From assembly GCA_027531565.1 (NCBI GenBank), contig JAPZSB010000002.1:558001-622000 (forward strand): 64,000 nucleotides of DNA, in the 5' to 3' direction. Position 1 is the stretch's first letter, and each line of letters starts with the position of its first letter. A model generated the notes under the pieces. That model saw only the letters and a program-made list of their open reading frames with translations. It was not told the origin of the DNA and did not search any database. A program made the translations under genes and the position numbers. Origin of the DNA: Beijerinckiaceae bacterium. GTDB taxonomy: Bacteria > Pseudomonadota > Alphaproteobacteria > Rhizobiales > Beijerinckiaceae. Positions 26,474 to 33,601 of the stretch are shown here, piece after piece.

Positions 26474-28102
26474 ATGCCGTCCGGAGCCGATATTCTTGCT
26501 GCCCGCCTCGCCCGGCAGGGGTGCCGCCTCGCGTTCGGCATGCCCGGCGGCGAGGTGTTGGCCCTGATCGAGGGGCTGGAAGCCGCCGGTATCCGCTTCG
26601 TGCTGACGAAGCACGAGAATGCGGCCGGCTTCATGGCCGAAGGTGTCTGGCATCGCCAGAGTCTCGCCGATCCCGCTGCGCCGATGGCGCCTGGCATTCT
26701 TGTCGCCACGCTGGGGCCGGGCGCGGCGAATGCCGTCAATGTCGTGGCCAACGCGCTGCAGGACCGCGTGCCGCTGATCGTGCTGACCGGACGCGTCGAT
26801 CCGGCCGAGGCCGAAAGCTACACCCATCAGGTCTTCGACCATCAGGCCCTGTTCCGGCCGATCACCAAGGCGAGCCTCTCGGCCAGCCGCGGCGCCGTGC
26901 ACCGGGTTATCGACCGGGCGGTGGCGATCGCGATTTCCGGCCAGCCGGGCCCCGTCCATGTCGATGTGCCGATCTCCGTTGCGGAAGGCGAAGAGCCGTC
27001 CGACATCTTCTTCCGCCCGACTGGATCTCCCGGGCTTCCGCCGCCGGCCGATCTCGACCGCGCCCGGGCGATGCTCGCCGCAGCGCGCCGGCCGATCGTT
27101 CTTGCCGGTGTCGATGCGGTGAATCATCATGCCGGCGCTGCGCTCGGCGCCTTCATCGAGGCAATCGGCGCCCCCCTGGTCACCACCTACAAGGCCAAGG
27201 GGCTGGTGGATGAACGTCATCCGCTGGTGCTCGGCGGCGCCGGCCTATCGCCCAAGGCGGACCGTATTCTGCTGCCTGCCTTCGCCGCGGCGGATTGCAT
27301 CATCCTCGCCGGTTACGATCCGATCGAGATGCGCATCAACTGGCGTGATCCGTTCCCGCCGGGCATCCCGGTGATCGACATTTCCGCCACCCTGCCGCAA
27401 CACCAGATGCATCGTGCCGACCTCGCTCTGGTCGGGGATGTCGGGCTGATCCTTTCCACACTTGCGCCGGCAGCCGGTGCGGGCCGCGATGCCGGAGCGG
27501 TGCGGACGGAGCCGTTGCGGGAGGCGTTGACGGATGCCTTCCCCGATGCGCCGGATTGGGGTCCCCATGCCGTGTTCCACACGATCCGTCGCCTGGCCCC
27601 CGAGACTGCTCTCGCCAGTGCGGATTCGGGCGCGCACCGCATCCTGCTGAGCCAGATCTGGCGCTGCCATGCCCCGCGCGATCTCGTGCAATCCTCCGCG
27701 CTCTGCACGATGGGATGTGCGCTGCCGCTGGCGCTTGGCATGCAGATGGCCGAGCCGGACCGGCCGGTCATCGCCTTTGTCGGCGATGCCGGGCTGGAAA
27801 TGGGCATTGGCGAACTGGCCACTGCCCGGGATCTCGGCCTGCCGGTCATTGTGGTGGTGCTGCAGGATGAAAGGCTGGCGCTGATCGACCTGAAGCAGCG
27901 GGCCTCGGGACGCAAGGAGGCCGGCGTGCGCTTCGGCGGCACCGATTTCGCGGCCGTCGCCGCGGCCTTCGGCGGCGTCGGCGTGACGGTCGAATCCCGC
28001 GCGGCGCTTGCCGAGGCCTTCGGTGCTGCGCTGGCGCGGCGCGACCGGTTCAGCCTCATTGCCGCCCGCATTGCCCCGGATGCTTATCAGGGAGCCTTCT
28101 GA
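26474..28102 (+). CDS. Thiamine diphosphate-dependent enzyme, acetolactate synthase family
   Basis: This 542-residue enzyme has the three-domain layout of acetolactate synthase, benzoylformate decarboxylase and relatives. The cofactor-activating Glu48 is present (KHENAAGFMAEG), which argues against glyoxylate carboligase despite the neighbouring hyi. The ThDP/metal motif is unusual: GDAG at 437-440 instead of GDG, and QD at 464-465 instead of NN. GGGAGA precedes the ATG at 26474. The OpgC-like gene follows directly, so they are likely co-transcribed. The reaction is unknown; no regulatory subunit (IlvN) accompanies it. Confidence 0.82.
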   Translation: MPSGADILAARLARQGCRLAFGMPGGEVLALIEGLEAAGIRFVLTKHENAAGFMAEGVWHRQSLADPAAPMAPGILVATLGPGAANAVNVVANALQDRVPLIVLTGRVDPAEAESYTHQVFDHQALFRPITKASLSASRGAVHRVIDRAVAIAISGQPGPVHVDVPISVAEGEEPSDIFFRPTGSPGLPPPADLDRARAMLAAARRPIVLAGVDAVNHHAGAALGAFIEAIGAPLVTTYKAKGLVDERHPLVLGGAGLSPKADRILLPAFAAADCIILAGYDPIEMRINWRDPFPPGIPVIDISATLPQHQMHRADLALVGDVGLILSTLAPAAGAGRDAGAVRTEPLREALTDAFPDAPDWGPHAVFHTIRRLAPETALASADSGAHRILLSQIWRCHAPRDLVQSSALCTMGCALPLALGMQMAEPDRPVIAFVGDAGLEMGIGELATARDLGLPVIVVVLQDERLALIDLKQRASGRKEAGVRFGGTDFAAVAAAFGGVGVTVESRAALAEAFGAALARRDRFSLIAARIAPDAYQGAF

Positions 28103-28103
28103 T

Positions 28104-29282
28104 ATGACGCCCCCGATCATCCTGCCCGGCCAGCGCGATGTCCGCCTCGATTTCTTCCGCGGGCTGGCGATGTTCATCATCTTCATCGCCCATATGCCCG
28201 GCAATGCGTGGTTCCTGTTCATTCCCGCGCGGTTCGGGTTTTCCTCGGCCGGGGAATTGTTCGTGTTCTGCTCCGGCCTCGCCTCGGCCTATGCGTTCGG
28301 GCGGGTTTTCGAGCGCAAGGGCGCGCTGGCCGGGCTGCAACGCGTCGCCTTCCGCATCTGGCAGGTCTACTGGGCGCATATCGGGCTTGCGCTGGTGATG
28401 GTCACACTCAGCCTTGCCGCCGCGCGGCTGACCGGTATCGACTATGCCCGCCAGCTCGGGCTGGACTGGTTCCTCGCGCAACCGGCTGATGGTCTGCTGA
28501 ACCTCGTCGCCCTCGGCTTCACGCCGGCCTTCCTTGATATCCTGCCGATGTATCTCGTGCTGCTGGCGATGCTGCCGGTCATGGCCCTGCTCGGTCGCCT
28601 CTCGCCGTGGCTGCCGCTCGGCCTGATGGCGGGGCTGTGGCTCGCCGTGCAGGTGACCGGCCTCAACCTGCCGGGCGGGCAATCTCCCGGCATGGTCTGG
28701 TTCTTCAATCCTTTCGCCTGGCAGGCCGTGTTCTTCACCGGCTTTGCCTTCGGGATGGGCTGGCTGAAGGCGCCCGCCCTCGAACGGGGCTGGCTGTTCC
28801 GGCTCTGCCTTGCCTTCCTGATCGTCTCCGTGCCGGTGAACTTCTGGGCCTTCACGGAGAATGTCGCCGTGCTGGGCGCGATCCATGACGCGCTGGTTCC
28901 GCCGGATGGCAAGACCAACCTCGTCCTGCCGCTCTATCTCCACTTCCTCGCCAGCGCCTATGTCGTGCTGGTGCTGGTGGAGCCCTTCCGCGACCGGCTC
29001 CACCGGGCCGCGCCGATCGTGCTGGTCGGGCAGCAGGCCCTCGCCACCTTCATGGCCGGCATCGTGCTCGCCTGGCTCGGCGGCATGGTGCTGGATGCGA
29101 CCGGGCGGGGCCCGGTGCCGACGGCTTTGGTCAATCTTGCGGGATTTGCGGGGCTTGTCGCCGTGGCGGCTCTGGCCCGGCGCTACAAGGGCGGGGCCGA
29201 GACCGTGACTGCAAGGAAAGCCGACCGGCGCGAGGCCGCGCGGCCCGCGCAGCCTGCGGCCGTCCCCCATCCGGCGGAGTGA
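28104..29282 (+). CDS. OpgC/acyltransferase-like integral membrane protein
   Basis: This 392-residue inner-membrane protein has about ten hydrophobic segments and the OpgC-type N-terminus RDVRLDFFRGLAMFIIFIAH. OpgC proteins succinylate periplasmic glucans; many relatives in alphaproteobacteria have no known substrate. It begins one base after the ThDP enzyme stop, so the two are probably one transcript, although no functional link is evident. The C-terminal tail is charged and likely cytoplasmic. Its stop lies 3 bases from the end of the convergent yeeE-type gene. Confidence 0.85.
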   Translation: MTPPIILPGQRDVRLDFFRGLAMFIIFIAHMPGNAWFLFIPARFGFSSAGELFVFCSGLASAYAFGRVFERKGALAGLQRVAFRIWQVYWAHIGLALVMVTLSLAAARLTGIDYARQLGLDWFLAQPADGLLNLVALGFTPAFLDILPMYLVLLAMLPVMALLGRLSPWLPLGLMAGLWLAVQVTGLNLPGGQSPGMVWFFNPFAWQAVFFTGFAFGMGWLKAPALERGWLFRLCLAFLIVSVPVNFWAFTENVAVLGAIHDALVPPDGKTNLVLPLYLHFLASAYVVLVLVEPFRDRLHRAAPIVLVGQQALATFMAGIVLAWLGGMVLDATGRGPVPTALVNLAGFAGLVAVAALARRYKGGAETVTARKADRREAARPAQPAAVPHPAE

Positions 29283-29285
29283 TCG

Positions 29286-30452
29286 TCAGTCCAGCCGGAA
29301 GAGCGGCCGCAGATGCGTGCCGACGATATTGCCGGCGAAGGCGAAGACAAGCCACACCCAGCCATGCAGGCTGCCGGAGGCGATGCCCGAGAAGAACGCC
29401 CCGATATTGCAGCCCGTGCCCAGCCGCGCGCCGATGCCGAGCAGCAACCCGCCGATCATCGCCGCAGCCAGCGACCGGGCGGGAATCGCGAGGACCGGCC
29501 GGAACTTGCCGGCCAGCATTGCGGCGAGCATCGCCCCGAGGATGAGGCCGAAATCCATCACGGAGACCGGATCGGCAAAGACCGAGGCCTGCAGGGCTGC
29601 TTCCTGCCCCTGCCAATAGGGCCAGCTGGCCGGCGCGAAGCCGATCAGGCCGGCCAGTTTCGAACCCCAGAGCGCGAAGGCGCTGGTGATCCCCCAGGGC
29701 CAGCCCCAGGTGAGCAGGACGAGAACGTTCACGAGCGCGAGCGCCAGCGCGCCGGCCACGAGCGACCAGGGCCCGGTCAGCCATTGCGTTTCCGGGGCAG
29801 TGATCGGGGCGGCCGCGCCATGGCGCGCGGTTTCGACCCGGTGGACCAGCAGGAACAGGGATGCGAGCACGGCGAGAACCAGCGCAAGGCCAGGAAGCGC
29901 GCCGAACGCGCCGATGACGGAGACCGGCGGCAGGGCGGGCCAGCTCATCCAGCTGCCGGATAAGGCGGTGGCGAGCGTGCTGCCGAGGATGAAGAAGGCG
30001 AGGGTGATGACCATCCGCGTCGATCCGCCGCCGATCGTGAACAGCGTGCCCGAGCCGCAGCCGCCGCCCAGCTGCATGCCGATGCCGAACAGGAACGCCC
30101 CGGTAACCAGCGCCAGCCCGATCGGGAAGACGAAGCCACCGACCGGACGTCCGAATGCCGTGCCGGCGCCGATCAGCGGGAAGAAGACGAGGCAGGTCAC
30201 GGCCAGCATCACGAGCTGTGCCCGCAGGCCGGCGCCCTGCCGCGTCAGGATGAAGCGGCGCCAGGCCGCGGTGAAGCCGAAGCTGGCATGATACAGGGCC
30301 AGGCCCGCAAAAACGCCGATCGCGCCCATGGCGACGACGATGCCGCCCCCCTTCGAGGCCGCAAGGGTGATCAGCAGGGCGAGCGGCAGGGCGACGAGCA
30401 GCGCCTGCCGGGCATGCCTGCCTGCCGGCAGGGCGAAGGCGGAAGAGGCCAT
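29286..30452 (-). CDS. YeeE/YedE family sulfur-compound transporter (TsuA-like)
   Basis: This 388-residue integral membrane protein is built of two sulf_transp repeats. Signature cysteines lie in GGGCGSG (Cys132) and GTGCNIG (Cys348). The thiosulfate importer TsuA uses conserved Cys of this type. It could move thiosulfate or another reduced sulfur species, possibly linked to sulfite release by SuyAB, which is inference. The leader holds a tandem 14-base repeat whose inner copy includes the CGGAG ribosome site. A TusA-like gene lies about 1.6 kb away. Confidence 0.87.
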   Translation of the reverse strand: MASSAFALPAGRHARQALLVALPLALLITLAASKGGGIVVAMGAIGVFAGLALYHASFGFTAAWRRFILTRQGAGLRAQLVMLAVTCLVFFPLIGAGTAFGRPVGGFVFPIGLALVTGAFLFGIGMQLGGGCGSGTLFTIGGGSTRMVITLAFFILGSTLATALSGSWMSWPALPPVSVIGAFGALPGLALVLAVLASLFLLVHRVETARHGAAAPITAPETQWLTGPWSLVAGALALALVNVLVLLTWGWPWGITSAFALWGSKLAGLIGFAPASWPYWQGQEAALQASVFADPVSVMDFGLILGAMLAAMLAGKFRPVLAIPARSLAAAMIGGLLLGIGARLGTGCNIGAFFSGIASGSLHGWVWLVFAFAGNIVGTHLRPLFRLD

Positions 30453-30458
30453 GGGATG

Positions 30459-30493
30459 CTCCGTTTTGTTCTCTTTAGCCTCCGTTTTGTTCT
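30459..30493 (-). repeat. Tandem 14-base repeat in the leader of the YeeE/YedE gene
   Basis: CTCCGTTTTGTTCT (plus strand) occurs exactly at 30459-30472 and 30480-30493, offset 21 bases. Read on the coding strand each copy ends in CGGAG, so the ribosome-binding sequence is duplicated just upstream of the start codon. Confidence 0.75.
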
Positions 30494-30503
30494 TTGAGAA
30501 GGA

Positions 30504-30532
30504 ATTTTGCGGTCATCTGCGCAGTCTCACAA
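30504..30532 (-). promoter_or_regulatory. Candidate promoter of the YeeE/YedE gene
   Basis: On the minus strand TTGTGA (30532-30527) and CAAAAT (30509-30504) are separated by 17 bases. This would place both leader repeats inside the transcript. Each element matches consensus at four of six positions. Confidence 0.35.
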
Positions 30533-30634
30533 AGCCTTGATCCAGCCGCGAGCGCTTGTGTGAAGCGCCCGTGCATCCGGGCAGGCATGGTGTCCGGGCG
30601 AGGGCAGGCGCCCTCCTTATCCGGGGAGAATGCG

Positions 30635-32011
30635 ATGTCGGCCATCAGGCAGATCGAGTTGCGTGGCGAAAGCCCGAGCCGCGAAAGGGCCGTCACGGAG
30701 GCTTTCCTCGCCCATGGGCGCGAAACCCCTGTCCTGCTGCAGCAATGGCTGGATGCCGAACCCTGTTCGCCGCGGGCCCATGCGACCAAGGCGATGATGC
30801 TGACCCTGCTGGCGCGGTGCGAGTTGCGCGCTGCCGCGCAGGAACTCTCGGCCCGGGCCGTGGATCTCTTGCCGCCCTGCTCGAAGGTGGGCGCGCGTGC
30901 CTTTGTCGAGGCGGCCTCTGCGGCGGCACACGGGGCGTGGTGGGCGGCGATCGACCAGCTCGAGGCCGCGATCCGGGACAATCCGGAGGATACGCTCGCG
31001 ATCAAGCTGTCGCATGCCTTCCGTTTCATGCTGGGGGACAAGGCGGGGTTGCTGCGCTCGATCAGGCAGGCGCTTGCGGCGCTTCCCGCCGATCATCCGG
31101 ATACCGGATTCATGCTGGGCTGCCATGCCTTCGCGCTTGAGGAAAACGGCCAGTATGCCATGGCCGAACGGGTGGGCCGGCAGGCCGTGGCGATGGAGGC
31201 CCGCGATGCCTGGGGGCTCCATGCGGTCAGCCATGTCCACGAGATGACGGGCCGCGTCGAGGACGGGATCCGATGGATCGAGGGGCGGGGCCATGTTTTC
31301 GGGGCCTGCAACAATTTCGGGGGCCATCTCTTCTGGCACCTCGCGCTGTTCAAGCTGGAAAAGGGCCAGGTCGGGGATGTGCTGGCGCTGTATGACGAAA
31401 AGATCCGCTCCGAGAAGACGGATGATTTCCGGGATATCGCCAATGCCGCCTCGCTGCTCAGCCGGCTCGGCCTCGAGGGCATCGATGTCGGAACGCGCTG
31501 GGAGGAGCTTGCCGACAAGGCCGAAGCCCGCCTCGAGGATCGCTCGCTGGTCTTTGCCGATCTGCATTACCTGCTCGCGCTGCTGGGTGCGGGGCGGCAG
31601 CAGGCGGCGGCCCGGCTGGCGGAATCGCTGGCCGGAGCGGTTCCAGCCCATGCCTCGCAGGGGCTCGCGGCCCGGCGGGCCGGGCGGCTGGTCGCGCGGG
31701 GATTGATGGCGTTCCAGAACGGCCGGACGGGCGAGGCGCTGGAGCATCTGCTGCCGGCCCGTGCGAGCCTCGTTCTGATCGGCGGCAGTGACGCCCAGCG
31801 TGACGTGTTCGAGCAGATGCTGATCGAGAGCGCCTTGCGGTCCGGCGAAAGCCGGCTGGCCCGCTCGATCCTGTCGCGCCGGCTTGCCGAACGCGGCGGG
31901 CGGAACCGCTTCGCCAGCGAGCGGCTTCAACAGTTGCTGCAGGCCGAGGCGCGTCCGCGCGGCATCTTGGCGGTTGCGGCGGCTCTGGCCTTCGCCCAGC
32001 CGGCGCATTGA
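30635..32011 (+). CDS. TPR-repeat protein, TTC38-like
   Basis: This 458-residue soluble alpha-helical repeat protein resembles the TTC38 family in length and in the motif HAVSHVHEMTGRVEDGIRW near residues 205-225. There is no signal peptide, so a cytoplasmic scaffold or binding role is likely, but no function is established. The ATG at 30635 follows GGGGAGAA; the upstream in-frame ATG at 30494 lies in the probable promoter zone of the divergent transporter gene. Its coding end is 12 bases from the convergent TusA-like gene. Confidence 0.8.
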   Translation: MSAIRQIELRGESPSRERAVTEAFLAHGRETPVLLQQWLDAEPCSPRAHATKAMMLTLLARCELRAAAQELSARAVDLLPPCSKVGARAFVEAASAAAHGAWWAAIDQLEAAIRDNPEDTLAIKLSHAFRFMLGDKAGLLRSIRQALAALPADHPDTGFMLGCHAFALEENGQYAMAERVGRQAVAMEARDAWGLHAVSHVHEMTGRVEDGIRWIEGRGHVFGACNNFGGHLFWHLALFKLEKGQVGDVLALYDEKIRSEKTDDFRDIANAASLLSRLGLEGIDVGTRWEELADKAEARLEDRSLVFADLHYLLALLGAGRQQAAARLAESLAGAVPAHASQGLAARRAGRLVARGLMAFQNGRTGEALEHLLPARASLVLIGGSDAQRDVFEQMLIESALRSGESRLARSILSRRLAERGGRNRFASERLQQLLQAEARPRGILAVAAALAFAQPAH

Positions 32012-32023
32012 CGCCCGGACGGC

Positions 32024-32248
32024 TCAGGCCTTCTCGATCTCGAAGACGAGGCGATCCGGCTCGCGCCGGCTGGCAAGCAGCCGGTCGCCGGTCTCGCGGA
32101 GCAGATTCGGGATATCGATCTCCGCCAGCGGATCATTGGCCGTCACGACAAGGCGGGTGCCCGCAGGCAGGCCTTTCAGGGCCTTCCGCGTCTTGAGCGC
32201 CGGCAGCGGGCATTTCAGCCCCATCAGGTCGAGTGTTGTGCCGCTCAC
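32024..32248 (-). CDS. TusA-like sulfur carrier protein
   Basis: This is a 74-residue protein of the TusA/SirA family with the persulfide Cys in the family motif LMGLKCPLPALKTRKAL. Such proteins pass sulfur between enzymes and often pair with YeeE/YedE transporters (TsuB with TsuA). The GTG at 32248 is chosen because AGGGGG lies 7 bases upstream and the family begins there; the much longer open frame is antisense to the next gene. A role in handling sulfur brought in by the nearby transporter, or in molybdoenzyme maturation, is inference. Confidence 0.85.
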   Translation of the reverse strand: MSGTTLDLMGLKCPLPALKTRKALKGLPAGTRLVVTANDPLAEIDIPNLLRETGDRLLASRREPDRLVFEIEKA

Positions 32249-32311
32249 GCGATGGCCCCCTGTGGCAAGTTGGATCTTCCCGTCCCGAAACCCCTTCGCA
32301 TATGTTGAGGC

Positions 32312-33598
32312 ATGTCGTCGACGTCGAGAGGCCTCGCCTCGTTTTTCCTGCTGATCGCCGCCGCTCTTGCCGGCGGTGCGCTGCCCGCCCCGGCGGCGGA
32401 TCTGCGCGGTCATGGCGGCCCGGTCCGGGCGATTGCCGTCGGTGAAGGCGATGTCGTCACGGGCAGCTTCGATACCACGATCATCCGGTGGGACCTTGCG
32501 ACCGGGCGGGCCCTGCTGGTCCATCGATTCCATGACGGGGCCGTGAATGCCGTGCTGCGGCTGCCGGATGGCGGCTTCGCGACGGCTGGCGAGGACCGGC
32601 GGATCGCGCTCTGGCGCGCCGGGGAAAGCCAGCCCTACCGCGTTCTCGAAGGGCATGGCGGGCCGATCGCCGGACTCGCGCTCGCGCCGGAGGGCGGGAT
32701 GCTCGCTTCCGCCAGCTGGGATGGAACGGTGCGGCTCTGGCCGCTGGCCGGCGGCGAGCCGCAGGTGGTCGAGGGCCATCGCGGGCCGGTCAATGCCGTG
32801 GCCTTCCTGCCCGACCGGACGCTTGTGACCGCCGGCTATGACGGGCTGGTGCGGATCCTCCGGCCGGCTGGCAGCCCGATTCAGGTGGAGATCGGCCTGC
32901 CCGTGAATACGCTCGCCATTCTGCGCGGCGAGATCCTGGCCGCGGGGGCGGACGGCCAGTTGCGTTTCATTGATCCGGCCAGCGGGGCCTTCGAGGCCAT
33001 GCCCGTGGTCGAGGTGCCGATCGTGGCGCTGGCGGTGGAGCCGAAGGCCGATCTCGTGGCGGTTGCCGGGTTCCGCGGCGCGCTGGTGATGATCGAGCGC
33101 GGGCCGCGTACGGTGTTCCGGCGGATGGCCGGCCCGGCCTTTCCGCTCTGGTCACTGGCCTTCTCGACCGACGGGCGGGAAATCCTGACCGGCGGGGCCG
33201 ACCGGCTGGTCCGGCGCTGGCTGGTCGCGACGGGTGAGCCGGTCAATCCGGTGATGCCGGACCAGACCGACGCCTTGCTCCAGCGCTTTGCCCAGCATCG
33301 CGGGGCGGAGGTGTTCAAGGCCTGCATCGCCTGCCACACGCTGACGCCGGATGACGGCAACCGTGCCGGCCCGACCCTGCACGGGGTGATCGGCCGACGG
33401 ATCGGAACCGTGCCGAACTACGCCTATTCACCGGCTCTCACCGGGATGGACATCGTCTGGACCCGCGAGACGATTGCGAAGCTTTTCACGATCGGGCCGA
33501 CCGTCTACACGCCCGGCACGAAGATGCCGGAGCAGCAAGTACGCGACCCGGCCGATCTCGAGGCGCTCGTCGATTTCATCGACAAGGCCACGCGCTGA
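32312..33598 (+). CDS. WD40 beta-propeller fused to a c-type cytochrome
   Basis: This 428-residue exported protein has a signal peptide to about residue 29. Six or seven WD40-like repeats follow (first at LRGHGGPVRAIAVGEGDVVTG). The C-terminal class I cytochrome c domain carries heme motif CIACH at 338-342 and distal ligand Met405 in GTKMP. The cytochrome part resembles cytochrome c550/c2. The propeller may dock a partner. It converges on the iron-sulfur protein gene of the formate dehydrogenase island, so a periplasmic electron-transfer role with that enzyme is possible but unproven. Confidence 0.83.
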   Translation: MSSTSRGLASFFLLIAAALAGGALPAPAADLRGHGGPVRAIAVGEGDVVTGSFDTTIIRWDLATGRALLVHRFHDGAVNAVLRLPDGGFATAGEDRRIALWRAGESQPYRVLEGHGGPIAGLALAPEGGMLASASWDGTVRLWPLAGGEPQVVEGHRGPVNAVAFLPDRTLVTAGYDGLVRILRPAGSPIQVEIGLPVNTLAILRGEILAAGADGQLRFIDPASGAFEAMPVVEVPIVALAVEPKADLVAVAGFRGALVMIERGPRTVFRRMAGPAFPLWSLAFSTDGREILTGGADRLVRRWLVATGEPVNPVMPDQTDALLQRFAQHRGAEVFKACIACHTLTPDDGNRAGPTLHGVIGRRIGTVPNYAYSPALTGMDIVWTRETIAKLFTIGPTVYTPGTKMPEQQVRDPADLEALVDFIDKATR

Positions 33599-33601
33599 CG
33601 A

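Noticed and set aside
26474-28102. Glyoxylate carboligase, suggested by the neighbouring hyi gene
   Set aside because: Glyoxylate carboligase lacks the ThDP-activating Glu, which is present here as Glu48, and the chain is about 50 residues too short.
30459-30493. LexA-type box (paired GTTC) upstream of the YeeE/YedE gene
   Set aside because: The GTTC copies are 21 bases apart, not the 11 expected for the alphaproteobacterial direct repeat.
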